A DNA stretch of 64,000 bases, from contig NZ_CP053828.1 in NCBI RefSeq assembly GCF_013372165.1, positions 62,001-126,000 of the forward strand, given 5' to 3'. Below the pieces are notes generated by a model. The model did no database searches. It was not told the DNA's origin and saw only the letters and a list, made by a program, of their open reading frames with translations. The position numbers were made by a program, and so were the translations under genes. This stretch comes from Campylobacter hyointestinalis subsp. lawsonii (lineage in GTDB: Bacteria > Campylobacterota > Campylobacteria > Campylobacterales > Campylobacteraceae). This document shows positions 34,134 through 43,577 of the stretch, piece by piece (the stretch's first letter is position 1; each line of letters begins with the position of its first letter).

Positions 34134-34763
34134 ATGGATAGTTTAGAACAAGCAAGATGCCAAAAAATGGCTGATGATATAGCTGATGTTATAGGGCTTA
34201 CACCTATGGTTTATAGGGCGTTTTGTAGTACCCCACGCACTCCATTTGTCCCAGTTTCTATAAATGCTTTTAAGCTAGATGCTCATCCAATAGGGGGCAA
34301 TCAATGGATTAGTTCGCCATTAACAGTGGCTAAAATGACGCTTGCTTTAGAGGCTGAAAATTGCGATAATATACTTGAGATCGGTTGTGGAAGCGGATAT
34401 CAAGCTGTGATCTTAAGCAAGATAGCTCATAGAATTTTTAGCATTGAACGTATAGAAAAACTTGCACTTGCGGCAAAAGCTACTATTAAAAAATTAAATT
34501 TAAATAATGTAAATATAAGATACGACGACGGCAATGTCGGTTGGAGCTCGTATGCACCTTATGATAGAATAATTCTTAGTTGCTTTTGTCAAAGTGTGCC
34601 TGATAGGCTATTTAATCAGCTTAAAGATGGCGGAATTTTGGTAGCCCCAGTAGCTAAGGATAATAAACAATATATCACACAATATAAAAAATCAAATGGA
34701 GAAATTACCAGTAAAATTTTAGATGAGTGCGTATTTGTCCCGTTGCTTGATGGGAAAGAGTAA
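34134..34763 (+). CDS. pcm: Protein-L-isoaspartate O-methyltransferase
   Basis: A 209-aa SAM-dependent methyltransferase that starts repair of isoaspartyl residues in ageing proteins. Family signatures: PFVPVSINAFKLDAHPIGGNQWISSPLTVAKM region (PIGGNQWISSP, residues 52-62) and the SAM loop LEIGCGSGYQA, then YDRIILSC and the DGGILVAPV strand. It has the normal length. AAAGGA lies 5 nt before the ATG. A ribosome binding site of similar strength (TAAAGGAGCG) appears 20 nt downstream, before the start of a decayed DNA methyltransferase. Confidence 0.92.
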   Translation: MDSLEQARCQKMADDIADVIGLTPMVYRAFCSTPRTPFVPVSINAFKLDAHPIGGNQWISSPLTVAKMTLALEAENCDNILEIGCGSGYQAVILSKIAHRIFSIERIEKLALAAKATIKKLNLNNVNIRYDDGNVGWSSYAPYDRIILSCFCQSVPDRLFNQLKDGGILVAPVAKDNKQYITQYKKSNGEITSKILDECVFVPLLDGKE

Positions 34764-34782
34764 AGATAACTAAAGGAGCGAT

Positions 34783-34881
34783 ATGCCATCTTTAAACTGG
34801 ATAGGAAAAGATGAGGTTTTAAGATACAATCCGCCTTATCACACGCTAGAGAAAAAATATATTAAAAGTCAAAAATGCTAA
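34783..34881 (+). pseudogene. N-terminal stub of a type III Mod-like DNA methyltransferase
   Basis: 32 residues (MPSLNWIGKDEVL..., ...PPYHTLEKKY) after a strong TAAAGGAGCG site. MPSLNWIGK and HTLEKKY match the first 30 residues of type III Mod subunits; the rest of that gene is missing. A remnant left by deletion or recombination. Confidence 0.65.
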
Positions 34882-35090
34882 AAAACGAGAATATTTTATT
34901 TGCTAATTTAGATTATAAAGATTTGTTAAAGGAAATGTCAAAACAAAATATTTTAGTTGATTGTATTTTGACAGATCCACCTATTGCGTATCAAGAAAAC
35001 ATCAGCTTGGCTTTTCAAATATGGGCAGAAGCGGTATGGACTATGGAAATTGGGCGAGAATATAATCCAAAACAGCCAAAGCATTACTGA
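34875..35090 (+). pseudogene. Frameshifted DNA methyltransferase fragment
   Basis: MLKNENILFANLDYKDLL followed by ILTDPP is the opening of an N6/N4 DNA methyltransferase. The catalytic DPPY is broken: the frame reads DPPI, and shifting by one base at about 34980 restores DPPYCVSRKH and FSNMGRSGMDYGNWAR, the expected continuation. One T appears lost from CCTTAT. The remainder of the methyltransferase is missing beyond 35090. Confidence 0.7.
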
Positions 35091-35882
35091 TATATACTCT
35101 AAAATTATGATAGGCTTACATGCAAATAATCCAACTAGAACTTCTATGTTAAATGAATCACGACCATTTTTAAATACTTTATTTGTGATAGCTGAATTAA
35201 AAAAATATTACGATTTACAAAATAAAGAATTTAAAGGTATTTTAAAAGATGAGTTTAAAAGCTTTGTGCTTGGAATGAAAGATTGTGATTATAAAAAATG
35301 TGCTGATGAAATAATTAAATTTAGAGAAAAATTTGGTATTAAATCAAGCAAAGAAAGTCAAAATTATATAAAAAAATATCTATTTGATAAAGAAAAATTA
35401 TTTAGAGTTAAATTTGATACGCTTAATGACTATACTGATGAAATGCAAAGAAAATTTGAGATGACAGGAGAGATAGAAAAATTTATTTAGATTTTTCTGT
35501 TTTTAATCTTGGTAAAGGCGATTTGATATATAAAGATTTTTTGATAGAAGCTACTATGATAAAAAATAAAAATCAACAACTAAATGCTGAAACAACAAGC
35601 ATAGCAAGACACTCAAAAGAGCTACAAGAAAAACAAAAAATAGAGCAAAGAACAATGCTTATTGCGCCACTTATTCACTGGGATGTCGCTTTATTTTTTA
35701 AATTTTGTTCAAAAGAATTTGATAGTAAATTAGTACCGATTAGCATCGATGCTTTTTTAAAACTGATTGAAAACTCACCAACACTAGATTGTTTTAGAGA
35801 AAATTACGATGTGCTTATAAATCAATTATTATTAAAAAATACCGATGATTATATAGATTGTATTAATAAAACTAAATGGTAG
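35091..35882 (+). pseudogene. Decayed reading frames of an unrecognised protein, probably the partner endonuclease or type III Res
   Basis: Two open stretches in different frames (to 35490, and 35463-35882) that appear to be pieces of one or two larger proteins. The first contains IGLHANNPTRTSMLNESRP and a Lys/Glu-rich helical part. The second contains VFNLGKGDLIYKDFL and RTMLIAPLIHWDVALFF. I do not recognise either fold. Their place between methyltransferase and Res remnants, with frame changes, suggests the wreck of a restriction-modification cluster. A short intact accessory gene at 35523 cannot be excluded. Confidence 0.45.
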
Positions 35883-36055
35883 AAGTAAAAGGCGATGATA
35901 GAATAAACGATGATAGCAGAATAAAGCTAAAATTAGGCTCAAAGTGGGCAGATAAAGCTGGGGATAAATATTTTTATTTCATGGTGTTTGAAAATAGTAA
36001 AATTGAAGGTTCTTTGCTTGTTGGTGAGTTTATTGATACCATAAAAGAGTTGTGA
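35876..36055 (+). pseudogene. C-terminal stub of a type III restriction enzyme (Res)
   Basis: 59 residues beginning MVEVKGDDR and containing KLKLGSKWADKAG and KYFYFMVFEN. The (I/V)EVKGDD strand carries the nuclease-like motif of the Res C-terminal domain (PD-ExK type, ExK as EVK). It overlaps the preceding frame by 7 nt. The helicase part is missing, so it cannot restrict DNA. Confidence 0.6.
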
Positions 36056-36117
36056 TATTTAAATTTCGCAATATAAATTTATTTAAGAGTTTTATACTCT
36101 TATTTAATATTTTAGGC

Positions 36118-36123
36118 TATAAT
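36118..36123 (+). promoter_or_regulatory. Probable -10 box of sodB (TATAAT)
   Basis: ggcTATAAT 33 nt before the sodB ATG, with AAAGGA at about 36144. An AAGAGT...ACTCTT hairpin lies 20 nt upstream and may end read-through from the remnants. Confidence 0.6.
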
Positions 36124-36155
36124 TTCAAATCTTAAATTTAATCAAAGGATAAAAT

Positions 36156-36815
36156 ATGCTAGAGTTAAGAAACCTACCATTTGACCCAAATTCCAACGCA
36201 GTAGTGAGTAAAGAAGCCTGTGATTATCACCATGGCAAGCACCACCAAACATATGTAAATAACTATAATAGTCTTACAAAAGATAGCGAACTAGCTAATG
36301 CTAGTTTGTATGATGTGCTTGTAAGCTCACAAGGCGGATTATTTAACAACGCTGCGCAAGTGTATAATCACGATTTTTACTGGGATTGTATAGCGAAAAA
36401 AAGCGATAAAAGCAGTGAGCTTGAAGCGGCTTTAAAAAGCGATTTTAAAGACTTTAAGGCTGAATTTATAAGCTCAGCTACAACTCTTTTTGGCTCTGGC
36501 TGGACTTGGCTAGTTTATAACCCAGCTACAAGCAAACTAGAAATCAAAAACACCTCAAACGCAGCTACACCAGTAACTGATGGCTTAGTGCCTCTACTTG
36601 TAGTTGATGTATGGGAACACGCCTATTATATAGATAGTCGCAATGCTCGCCCGGCGTATTTAGAGAAATTCTATGAAAATATCAATTGGGATTTTGTAAG
36701 CTCAGCTTATGAATGGGCGAAAAAAGAGGGGTTAAAATCTGTGAAATTCTACATAGATGAGCTTCATCCACTAGCATCTGGTTGCTGCGGCGGCGGATGT
36801 GGTTGCGGGCATTAA
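36156..36815 (+). CDS. sodB: Superoxide dismutase (Fe type) with a Cys-rich C-terminal tail
   Basis: A 219-aa Fe/Mn-family superoxide dismutase of the cytoplasm. Metal ligands are in YHHGKHHQTYV, NHDFYWDC and DVWEHAYYID (Asp and His), and FGSGWTWLVY and NAATPV support the Fe-type. The last 11 residues, GCCGGGCGCGH, are an unusual Gly/Cys/His tail with four Cys. From memory, C. jejuni SodB has a CGCGG-type Cys cluster inserted mid-protein, so a movable Cys-rich patch may be a genus habit. It could bind metal or help maturation; this is inference. A hairpin terminator follows directly. Confidence 0.93.
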   Translation: MLELRNLPFDPNSNAVVSKEACDYHHGKHHQTYVNNYNSLTKDSELANASLYDVLVSSQGGLFNNAAQVYNHDFYWDCIAKKSDKSSELEAALKSDFKDFKAEFISSATTLFGSGWTWLVYNPATSKLEIKNTSNAATPVTDGLVPLLVVDVWEHAYYIDSRNARPAYLEKFYENINWDFVSSAYEWAKKEGLKSVKFYIDELHPLASGCCGGGCGCGH

Positions 36816-36824
36816 TCTAATAAT

Positions 36825-36856
36825 CAAACTCTAAATTTATTTAGAGTTTGACCTTT
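36825..36856 (+). terminator. Rho-independent terminator of sodB
   Basis: Arms 36825-36835 and 36840-36850 (CAAACTCTAAA / TTTAGAGTTTG) with a 4-nt loop, followed by ACCTTTTTG. Confidence 0.75.
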
Positions 36857-36872
36857 TTGTATTATTTAAAAT

Positions 36873-37136
36873 TTATATTTTTGGCTTTTTGTGAATTTTA
36901 GGTTTAAGCCTATTATAGGTCAGCACAAAGCCAAGCACCGCTCCCATAAAAGAGACAACACAAAAGACAAACTCACCTATAAAGCCAAAAACCCTACCAG
37001 AGTGGATATCTAGAACTTTTCTAGCTAGATTTTTGCTTTGTGTTGTGTTGGATTTGATCTGTGAATTTGGGTTATCTGTATTGATCGTGATCGATGATTG
37101 GTCGTTTGTGTTTTTGATATTAAATTTAGACCTAGT
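36873..37136 (-). pseudogene. C-terminal remnant of a PepSY-type membrane protein
   Basis: On the minus strand an 87-codon open stretch without a start reads ...SITINTDNP..., LARKVLDIHSGRVFGFIG, then one transmembrane helix (VVSFMGAVLGFVLTYNRL) and a basic tail. The (L/I)HSGRxFG motif followed by a helix is how PepSY-associated TM proteins end. The upstream end runs into a stop, with the bulk of the gene gone. Confidence 0.55.
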
Positions 37137-37277
37137 CTATGCTATAATATAACAAAAAATAGTTAATTGTATAAATTAGAAATAGGATATATTAAATTTA
37201 TTCCTGATAAAAAGGAAAAATTTCTTATAAAATTTAACAAAACAGCCTTAAAATTTGATTTTCAAACTTATTTTGGG

Positions 37278-37283
37278 TATAAT
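37278..37283 (+). promoter_or_regulatory. Probable -10 box of the S10 ribosomal operon (TATAAT)
   Basis: gggTATAAT about 120 nt before rpsJ; a second TATAAT sits at 37143-37148. The leader (37290-37404) holds a perfect 6-bp hairpin at 37367-37381 (GTCACG-TGT-CGTGAC) just before AAAGGA, a candidate for feedback by a ribosomal protein. An 83-codon frame here has no family resemblance and is rejected as a gene. Confidence 0.6.
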
Positions 37284-37404
37284 TCGCGTCTTTTGATGAG
37301 AAGCGTAAGCTTTGCTTGTATGCTTGATTCTGTTTATAAGCCTCTACAAGAGCACTATATCAAAAGGTCACGTGTCGTGACAAGTTATTTTAAAGGAAAA
37401 AAAT

Positions 37405-37716
37405 ATGGAAAGAATTAGGCTTAAGCTAAAAGCTTATGACCACAGAGTTCTAGACCGCACAGTTGCAGCCATCGTAGAAGCTGTCAAACGCACTGGTGCC
37501 GATGTTCGTGGGCCAGTACCTATGCCTACAAAGATTAAACGCTACACAGTGTTAAAATCTCCACATATAAATAAAGATTCTCGTGAGCAATTTGAGATGA
37601 GAATTCACGCTCGTATGCTAGATATCGTAGCAGCTACGCCTGATACAGTTGATAGCCTAACCAAGCTTGACTTAGCTCCAGAAGTTAATGTCGAAGTTCG
37701 CGCTATGGGCAAGTAA
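37405..37716 (+). CDS. rpsJ: 30S ribosomal protein S10
   Basis: 103 aa, first gene of the S10-spc-alpha block. Sequence matches S10 throughout ([43 protein letters not shown]). AAAGGA precedes the ATG. S10 sits in the head of the small subunit and in other bacteria also joins NusB in antitermination. Followed by rplC after 15 nt. Confidence 0.97.
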   Translation: MERIRLKLKAYDHRVLDRTVAAIVEAVKRTGADVRGPVPMPTKIKRYTVLKSPHINKDSREQFEMRIHARMLDIVAATPDTVDSLTKLDLAPEVNVEVRAMGK

Positions 37717-37731
37717 GCATAAAAGGAAGAG

Positions 37732-38313
37732 ATGATGGAATATATCGTAGAAAAAATAGGTATGAGCAGAACTATCTCAAACCCAAGCACTCCTGTTACA
37801 TTGCTTAGACTTTTACCAGCTAAAGTATGCGAAGTAGGTGAAAATAGCAGAGCTATCGTAGCTTATGCTTATACAAAAGCAAATAACAAAGCCATAAAAG
37901 GTCAGCAAAAAAAATATGGTTTAAGTAGCGAATTTAATCAATTTGCGACTCTAAGCGTAGCAAATAGCGAAGCTGGGGATTTAGATACTACTCCACTAAA
38001 TGAAGCAAAAGTTTTAAAAGTTAGCTTTAATACAAAAGGTAGAGGCTTCCAAGGTGTTATAAAAAGACATGGATTTTCAGGTGGTCCTGCAAGTCATGGT
38101 TCGAGATTTCACCGCAGACCAGGTTCTATAGGTAACTGCGAATGGCCAGGCCGTGTCCAACCAGGTAGAAAGATGGCCGGACACTATGGTAATGAAAAAA
38201 CTACCGTTAAAAACGAAGTTGTAAGCTTTGATAGTGCTAATGGAATTTTAGTATTAAAAGGCTCAGTTCCAGGATTTAATGGTGCGATGGGTAGAGTAAG
38301 GATAGTTAAATGA
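37732..38313 (+). CDS. rplC: 50S ribosomal protein L3
   Basis: 193 aa (or 192 from the second of the two adjacent ATGs). Signature [14 protein letters not shown] and [12 protein letters not shown], whose loop reaches the peptidyl-transferase centre and carries the Gln that PrmB methylates in other species. It overlaps rplD by 4 nt (ATGA), giving translational coupling. Slightly shorter than E. coli L3 (209). Confidence 0.96.
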   Translation: MMEYIVEKIGMSRTISNPSTPVTLLRLLPAKVCEVGENSRAIVAYAYTKANNKAIKGQQKKYGLSSEFNQFATLSVANSEAGDLDTTPLNEAKVLKVSFNTKGRGFQGVIKRHGFSGGPASHGSRFHRRPGSIGNCEWPGRVQPGRKMAGHYGNEKTTVKNEVVSFDSANGILVLKGSVPGFNGAMGRVRIVK

Positions 38314-38924
38314 GTAAAATAGCAGTTTTAAATGATAAATTTGAAAAAACAAGTGAATTAGAACTTCCAGCTAGTTACGCTGAAGTAAATTCGCACAATT
38401 TATATCTCTATGTCAAAAGCTACCTTGCTAGTATGAGAGCAAACTCAGCCCACACAAAAGGTCGCTCAGATGTAAGTGGTGGCGGTAAAAAACCTTGGCG
38501 TCAAAAAGGCCGTGGTGGCGCAAGAGCTGGTTCAACTAGAACAAATGTTTGGGTTGGCGGTGCTGTGGCATTTGGTCCTAAAAACAATAGAAATTATAAT
38601 CAAAAAGTTAATAAAAAACAAAAAAGATTAGCGCTTGAATTTGCTCTAAACGAAAAAGTAACAAATGGCAAATTTTACGCAGTAGATAGCATCGCTATCG
38701 AAAGTGGCAAAACAAAAGACGCAGCAGCTATCATCAAAAAACTAGGCGTTAGAGATGCGTTAATCATCAAAAATGAGCTTGATGCTAAGACTCTTTTAGC
38801 ATTTAGAAACCTAGCAAATTGCTATGTAATTGATGCTAGTGAAGTAAATGCATATTTAGTCTCAGTCTATAGTGCGGTTATAGCAGAGAAATCAGCACTA
38901 CAATCAATAGTAAAAGAGGGCTAA
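38310..38924 (+). CDS. rplD: 50S ribosomal protein L4
   Basis: 204 aa. The loop [20 protein letters not shown] and [11 protein letters not shown] lines the exit tunnel, where macrolide-resistance changes are known in other bacteria; it looks wild-type here. In E. coli L4 represses the S10 operon; whether it does so here is unknown, although the leader hairpin is a candidate site. Followed by rplW after 2 nt. Confidence 0.96.
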   Translation: MSKIAVLNDKFEKTSELELPASYAEVNSHNLYLYVKSYLASMRANSAHTKGRSDVSGGGKKPWRQKGRGGARAGSTRTNVWVGGAVAFGPKNNRNYNQKVNKKQKRLALEFALNEKVTNGKFYAVDSIAIESGKTKDAAAIIKKLGVRDALIIKNELDAKTLLAFRNLANCYVIDASEVNAYLVSVYSAVIAEKSALQSIVKEG

Positions 38925-38926
38925 AA

Positions 38927-39208
38927 ATGGCAGATATAACAGATATCAAAACTATAGTATATACAGAAAAAACTCTTGGCCTTCAAGAACAAGGTGTAGT
39001 AGTAATCCAAACTTCGCCAAAAATGACTAAAAATGGCCTAAAAGAGGTATTAAGAGAGTATTTTGGTGTAACGCCACTTAGAGTAAATTCACTTAGAATA
39101 GACGGCAAAGTTAAGCGTTTTAAAGGAAGAATTGGCGTAAGAAACGACTATAAAAAATTCTATGTCAAATTACCAGATGGCGTAAGCCTAGCAAGTCAGG
39201 AGGCATAA
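38927..39208 (+). CDS. rplW: 50S ribosomal protein L23
   Basis: 93 aa, normal length. The family pattern is visible in [33 protein letters not shown] and [10 protein letters not shown]23 sits at the tunnel exit and docks trigger factor and signal recognition particle. A good ribosome binding site for rplB (CAGGAGG) lies within its last codons. Confidence 0.95.
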   Translation: MADITDIKTIVYTEKTLGLQEQGVVVIQTSPKMTKNGLKEVLREYFGVTPLRVNSLRIDGKVKRFKGRIGVRNDYKKFYVKLPDGVSLASQEA

Positions 39209-39209
39209 G

Positions 39210-40040
39210 ATGGCAATAAGAAGTTTTAAACCTTATACCCCAAGTAGAAGATTTATGACAAGTCTTAGCAGTGAAGATATCACAGCTAAAGCTAGTGTAA
39301 GAAGCCTACTTGTTAAAATTCCTGCCTCAGCTGGTAGAAATAACAATGGTAGAATCACAAGTCGCCATAAAGAAGCAGGTGCTAAAAAATTATATCGTAT
39401 AATTGACTTTAAGCGTCGTAAATTTGGAATTCCAGGCAAGGTTGAAGCTATTGAGTATGATCCAAATAGAAATTGCCGTATAGCTCTAATCTCATATGCA
39501 GATGGCGAAAAAAGATATATTATCCGCCCTAGTGGCTTAAATGTAGGTGATATCATCAGCGCAGCTGAAGCTGGCCTTGATATAAAACCGGGCAACGCTA
39601 TGAAGTTAAAAAGCATTCCAGTTGGTACAATCGTCCATAATATCGAGCTAAAACCAGGCAAAGGCGCCCAAATGGCAAGAAGTGCAGGTGGATATGCTCA
39701 GCTTATGGGTAAAGAAGAAAAATATGTAATCCTAAGACTGCCAAGTGGTGAGATGAGACAAGTTTTAGCTGAATGTATGGCTACAGTCGGTGTAGTTGGC
39801 AATGAAGATTGGGCAAATGTAACTATCGGTAAAGCAGGTCGCAATCGCTATCGCGGTATCCGCCCTCAAACTAGAGGTAGTGCGATGAACCCAGTAGATC
39901 ACCCACACGGCGGTGGTGAAGGTAAGAAAAACTCAGGTCGCCATCCAGTTACTCCATGGGGCAAACCAACTAAGGGTGCTAAAACTCGCCGTAAAAAAGC
40001 TAGTGATAGACTTATAATATCAAGAAGGAAAGGTAAATAA
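39210..40040 (+). CDS. rplB: 50S ribosomal protein L2
   Basis: 276 aa, full length. [50 protein letters not shown]-region and the C-terminal [14 protein letters not shown] with the conserved His needed for peptidyl-transferase assembly. It lies 1 nt after rplW. Together with L3 it organises domain V of 23S rRNA. Confidence 0.97.
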   Translation: MAIRSFKPYTPSRRFMTSLSSEDITAKASVRSLLVKIPASAGRNNNGRITSRHKEAGAKKLYRIIDFKRRKFGIPGKVEAIEYDPNRNCRIALISYADGEKRYIIRPSGLNVGDIISAAEAGLDIKPGNAMKLKSIPVGTIVHNIELKPGKGAQMARSAGGYAQLMGKEEKYVILRLPSGEMRQVLAECMATVGVVGNEDWANVTIGKAGRNRYRGIRPQTRGSAMNPVDHPHGGGEGKKNSGRHPVTPWGKPTKGAKTRRKKASDRLIISRRKGK

Positions 40041-40042
40041 CG

Positions 40043-40324
40043 ATGGCTAGATCGCTAAAAAAAGGTCCTTTTGTAGATGACCATGTAATGAAAAAAGTCA
40101 TCGCTGCAAAAGCCGCTAATGATAATAAACCAATTAAAACTTGGTCAAGAAGAAGCACAATTACACCTGAAATGATAGGTTTGACATTTAATGTGCATAA
40201 TGGCAAAAGCTTTATCCCTGTATATGTGACAGAAAATCATATAGGTTACAAGCTAGGTGAATTTGCACCAACAAGAACATTTAAGGGTCACAAAGGCTCT
40301 GTTCAGAAAAAAATAGGTAAATAA
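40043..40324 (+). CDS. rpsS: 30S ribosomal protein S19
   Basis: 93 aa. [32 protein letters not shown] and [14 protein letters not shown] are diagnostic. It contacts S13 in the head of the small subunit; S13 is encoded later in the same block. Spacing of 2 nt from rplB. Confidence 0.97.
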   Translation: MARSLKKGPFVDDHVMKKVIAAKAANDNKPIKTWSRRSTITPEMIGLTFNVHNGKSFIPVYVTENHIGYKLGEFAPTRTFKGHKGSVQKKIGK

Positions 40325-40333
40325 GGGGAAGTT

Positions 40334-40666
40334 ATGAGTAAGGCTATTATTAAATTCATAAGACTATCTCCAACAAAAGCTAGACTTATAGCTAATGAAG
40401 TTCAAGGAATGAATGCAGAGCTTGCACTTGCAAGTTTGAGTTTTATGCCTAACCGTGGTGCAAAATATATCGCAAATGCTATCAGCTCAGCTGTGGCTAA
40501 TGGCGGATTTGAGCCTGAAGAGGTAGTTGTAAAAAGTTGTAGAGTAGATGCAGGTCCTGTTCTTAAAAGATTTAGGCCACGTGCAAGAGGAAGTGCAAGT
40601 AGAATAAGAAAACCAACTAGCCACATTCTTGTAGAAGTATCTAAACCAGAGAGTAAGGAAGCATAA
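40334..40666 (+). CDS. rplV: 50S ribosomal protein L22
   Basis: 110 aa. [17 protein letters not shown] and the long beta hairpin [22 protein letters not shown] that lines the exit tunnel opposite L4. GGGGAAG precedes the ATG. Abuts rpsC after 1 nt. Confidence 0.96.
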   Translation: MSKAIIKFIRLSPTKARLIANEVQGMNAELALASLSFMPNRGAKYIANAISSAVANGGFEPEEVVVKSCRVDAGPVLKRFRPRARGSASRIRKPTSHILVEVSKPESKEA

Positions 40667-40667
40667 A

Positions 40668-41366
40668 ATGGGACAAAAAGTTAATCCAATAGGTCTTAGA
40701 CTAGGTATCAATAGAAACTGGGAGTCTAGATGGTTTCCATCAAAAGCGACTTTACCAGAAAATATAGGTGAAGATTATAAGATAAGAAAATTCCTAAAAA
40801 CTAAGCTATATTACGCCGGTGTGAGTCAAATTCTTATCGAAAGAACAGCTAAAAAACTTCGTGTAACAGTAGTTGCGGCTCGTCCGGGCATTATCATCGG
40901 TAAAAAAGGTGGTGAGGTTGAAAATTTAAGAGCTGAAGTTGCGAAGTTGGTAAATAAAGACATCACTATAAATATCAAAGAAGAGAGAAAAGCAGGGAGT
41001 TCAGCTCAATTAGCAGCAGAAAATGTGGCTATGCAGCTTGAGCGTCGTGTTGCTTTCCGCCGTGCTATGAAAAAAGTTATCCAAGGTGCTCAAAAAGCAG
41101 GTGCCAAAGGTATCAAAGTTTCAGTAGCAGGTCGCTTAGGTGGTGCTGAAATGGCTAGAACTGAGTGGTATCTTGAGGGTCGTGTTCCTCTTCATACATT
41201 AAGAGCTAAGATAGACTATGGTTTTGCAGAAGCTCATACTACTTATGGCAACATAGGTATTAAAGTTTGGATTTTCAAAGGTGAAGTTCTTCAAAAAGGC
41301 ATTCAAGCCGAGAAAAATGAAGATGCAGCACCAAAAAAATCAAGACGCACTAGAAGGGGTAAATAG
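40668..41366 (+). CDS. rpsC: 30S ribosomal protein S3
   Basis: 232 aa. [13 protein letters not shown], the KH-type RNA-binding [14 protein letters not shown], and [14 protein letters not shown] with [13 protein letters not shown]3 forms part of the mRNA entry channel. The C-terminus is a Lys/Arg-rich tail ending in [10 protein letters not shown]. Two nt to rplP. Confidence 0.97.
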   Translation: MGQKVNPIGLRLGINRNWESRWFPSKATLPENIGEDYKIRKFLKTKLYYAGVSQILIERTAKKLRVTVVAARPGIIIGKKGGEVENLRAEVAKLVNKDITINIKEERKAGSSAQLAAENVAMQLERRVAFRRAMKKVIQGAQKAGAKGIKVSVAGRLGGAEMARTEWYLEGRVPLHTLRAKIDYGFAEAHTTYGNIGIKVWIFKGEVLQKGIQAEKNEDAAPKKSRRTRRGK

Positions 41367-41368
41367 TT

Positions 41369-41794
41369 ATGTTATTACCAAAGAGAACTAAATATCGTAA
41401 AATGATGAAAGGTCGCAATCGCGGCTATGCAACAAGAGGAGTTGATCTTGCTCTTGGTGAGTTCGGACTAAAAGCTGTTGAAGCAGGACGTGTAAATTCA
41501 CGCCAAATAGAATCCGCTCGTCAAGCATATACTCGTCATGTTAAAAGACAAGCTAAAACTTGGATAAGAGTTTTCCCTGATAAACCTATCACTAAAAAAC
41601 CTCTTGAAACTCGTATGGGTAAAGGTAAAGGTGGAGTTGAAGAGTGGGTTATGAATATTAAACCGGGTAGAATAATATTTGAAATGTCTGGAATCAGCGA
41701 AGAGCTAGCCAGAGAGGCTTTAACTCTTGCAATGCACAAGCTACCATTTAAGACTAAGTTTGTAACTAAAGAGAGCGAAAATGAAATATACTGA
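41369..41794 (+). CDS. rplP: 50S ribosomal protein L16
   Basis: 141 aa. [21 protein letters not shown] and [22 protein letters not shown] are typical; the Arg modified by RoxA in E. coli lies in this last region. Its 3' end overlaps rpmC by 14 nt. Confidence 0.96.
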   Translation: MLLPKRTKYRKMMKGRNRGYATRGVDLALGEFGLKAVEAGRVNSRQIESARQAYTRHVKRQAKTWIRVFPDKPITKKPLETRMGKGKGGVEEWVMNIKPGRIIFEMSGISEELAREALTLAMHKLPFKTKFVTKESENEIY

Positions 41795-41966
41795 GATAAG
41801 TGCAAAGAGCGTAAGCGAACTTACAGCGTTATTAAAAGAGAAAAAGGTGCTTTTATTTACACTTAGACAAAAGCTAAAAACAATGCAGCTAACTAACCCT
41901 AACGAGATTCGCGATACCAAAAAAGAGATCGCTAGAATCAATACTGCAATTAGTGCTGCGAAATAA
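41781..41966 (+). CDS. rpmC: 50S ribosomal protein L29
   Basis: 61 aa, the usual size. [20 protein letters not shown] and the helical hairpin with [26 protein letters not shown]. Starts inside rplP, so translation is probably coupled. L29 sits beside L23 at the tunnel exit. Confidence 0.95.
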   Translation: MKYTEISAKSVSELTALLKEKKVLLFTLRQKLKTMQLTNPNEIRDTKKEIARINTAISAAK

Positions 41967-41976
41967 GGGGCAAACA

Positions 41977-42234
41977 ATGGCAGTAGAAATGAAAAGAGAA
42001 ATTCAAGGCGTTGTCGTTGCAAAGGCTGGTGATAAAACAGCAACTATTCTTGTTGAAAGAAGAGTTATGCACCCAAGATATCACAAATTTGTAAAACGCT
42101 TTAAAAAATACCTAGTTCATGATGAAAAAAATGAACTAAAGACAGGAGATACTATATCTGCTGTTGAGTGCAGACCACTAAGTGCTAGAAAAAGCTTCCG
42201 CTTACAAGCGGTTTTGAAAACAGGAGTTGAATAA
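41977..42234 (+). CDS. rpsQ: 30S ribosomal protein S17
   Basis: 85 aa. Start chosen at ATG 41977 ([11 protein letters not shown]) because AAGGGG lies 7-12 nt upstream and because earlier in-frame starts would overlap rpmC without family support. OB-fold residues [25 protein letters not shown] match S17. TAATG overlap with rplN. Confidence 0.95.
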   Translation: MAVEMKREIQGVVVAKAGDKTATILVERRVMHPRYHKFVKRFKKYLVHDEKNELKTGDTISAVECRPLSARKSFRLQAVLKTGVE

Positions 42235-42602
42235 TGATACAAAGTTTTACAAGACTAGCAGTAGCTGATAACAGTGGTGCAAAAGAGCTTATGTGTATAA
42301 AAGTTTTAGGCGGTAGCAAAAGAAGATACGCAAGTTTAGGCGATATCATTGTTTGCTCAGTTAAGAAAGCTCTACCAAATGGCAAAATAAAAAAAGGTCA
42401 AGTAGTTAAAGCAGTAGTAGTTAGAACTAAAAAAGAGGTTCAAAGAGCAAATGGATCACTTATTAGATTTGACGAAAATGCAGCCGTTATACTTGATAGT
42501 AAAAAAGAGCCAGTAGGCACTCGTATATTTGGCCCAGTGGGTAGAGAAGTAAGATATGCGAATTTTATGAAAATCGTATCTCTTGCACCGGAGGTTCTAT
42601 AA
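42234..42602 (+). CDS. rplN: 50S ribosomal protein L14
   Basis: 122 aa. [50 protein letters not shown] and the C-terminal [12 protein letters not shown] match throughout. Sits at the subunit interface. Overlaps rplX by 1 nt. Confidence 0.97.
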   Translation: MIQSFTRLAVADNSGAKELMCIKVLGGSKRRYASLGDIIVCSVKKALPNGKIKKGQVVKAVVVRTKKEVQRANGSLIRFDENAAVILDSKKEPVGTRIFGPVGREVRYANFMKIVSLAPEVL

Positions 42603-42835
42603 TGGCAGTAAAATATAAAATCAAAAAAGGCGATGAAGTAAAAGTAATCGCAGGTGATGATAAAGGTAAAGTTGCAAAAGTTCTTGCTGTTTTACCAAAA
42701 AAAGGTCAAGTAATAGTTGAAGGCATTAAGGTTGCTAAAAAAGCGGTAAAACCGACTGATAAAAATCCAAATGGTGGATTTGTTAGCAAAGAGATGCCTA
42801 TCGATATTTCAAATGTAAGCAAAGTTGAGGGCTAA
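42602..42835 (+). CDS. rplX: 50S ribosomal protein L24
   Basis: 77 aa with the KOW motif ([21 protein letters not shown]). Shorter than E. coli L24 (104) because the C-terminal extension is missing, as in several Campylobacterota. An early assembly protein of the large subunit. Two nt to rplE. Confidence 0.95.
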   Translation: MAVKYKIKKGDEVKVIAGDDKGKVAKVLAVLPKKGQVIVEGIKVAKKAVKPTDKNPNGGFVSKEMPIDISNVSKVEG

Positions 42836-42837
42836 GT

Positions 42838-43380
42838 ATGAGATTAAAAACTAAATACGCAGAGAGTATTAAACCGACTTTGGTTAAAGAATTTGATATC
42901 AAAAATCCTATGCTTATCCCAGCACTTGAGAAAATTGTTATTAGCGTTGGAGCTGGCGAGGGTGCTAAAGATCAAAAATTGCTTCAAAATATGGCTGATA
43001 CGATATCTTTGATAGCAGGACAAAAAGCAGTTGTTACAAATGCTAAAAAGTCAGTTGCTGGATTTAAGGTTCGTGAGGGCTTTCCTGTAGGCATCAAAGT
43101 GACATTGAGAAAAGAAAGAATGTATGCTTTCTTAGACAAGCTTATCAGTGTTGCATTGCCAAGAGTTAAGGATTTCCGTGGTCTTCCAAGAGACGGATTT
43201 GATGGTCGTGGAAATTACAATTTCGGTTTAAATGAACAATTAATGTTCCCAGAAGTTGTATATGATCAAATTCTAAAAACACACGGTATGAACATAACTA
43301 TAGTTACAACAGCTAACGATGACAAACAAGCGTTCAAGCTACTTGAACTCTTTGGCATTCCATTTGCAAAAGGAAAGTAA
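42838..43380 (+). CDS. rplE: 50S ribosomal protein L5
   Basis: 180 aa. [60 protein letters not shown] and [15 protein letters not shown] are diagnostic. L5 binds 5S rRNA. It ends one base before the rpsN ATG. Confidence 0.97.
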   Translation: MRLKTKYAESIKPTLVKEFDIKNPMLIPALEKIVISVGAGEGAKDQKLLQNMADTISLIAGQKAVVTNAKKSVAGFKVREGFPVGIKVTLRKERMYAFLDKLISVALPRVKDFRGLPRDGFDGRGNYNFGLNEQLMFPEVVYDQILKTHGMNITIVTTANDDKQAFKLLELFGIPFAKGK

Positions 43381-43381
43381 T

Positions 43382-43567
43382 ATGGCAAAAAAATCAATGA
43401 TAGCAAAAGCAGCACGCAAACCTAAATTTAGCGTGCGTGGATACACTAGATGTCAAATTTGTGGTCGCCCACACTCTGTTTATAAAGATTTTGGAATTTG
43501 CCGTGTGTGCCTAAGAAAAATGGCTAACGAAGGACTAATACCAGGTCTTAAAAAAGCAAGTTGGTAA
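43382..43567 (+). CDS. rpsN: 30S ribosomal protein S14, zinc-binding short form
   Basis: 61 aa from ATG 43382 ([16 protein letters not shown]). An upstream in-frame ATG inside rplE is rejected because S14 starts here and AAGGAAAG lies just before. It is the type Z form: [20 protein letters not shown] holds two CxxC pairs that bind zinc, about 40 residues shorter than the Cys-free E. coli form. Confidence 0.96.
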   Translation: MAKKSMIAKAARKPKFSVRGYTRCQICGRPHSVYKDFGICRVCLRKMANEGLIPGLKKASW

Positions 43568-43577
43568 GGGAAGCAAG

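Noticed and set aside
37167-37418. 83-codon open frame before rpsJ
   Set aside because: Covers the promoter and leader of the S10 operon, overlaps the rpsJ start and resembles no family; treated as untranslated leader.
41953-41976. N-terminal extension of S17
   Set aside because: The S17 family begins at [11 protein letters not shown]; the ribosome binding site fits ATG 41977.
43319-43381. N-terminal extension of S14 into rplE
   Set aside because: S14 type Z proteins begin MAKKS; ATG 43382 has AAGGAAAG before it.
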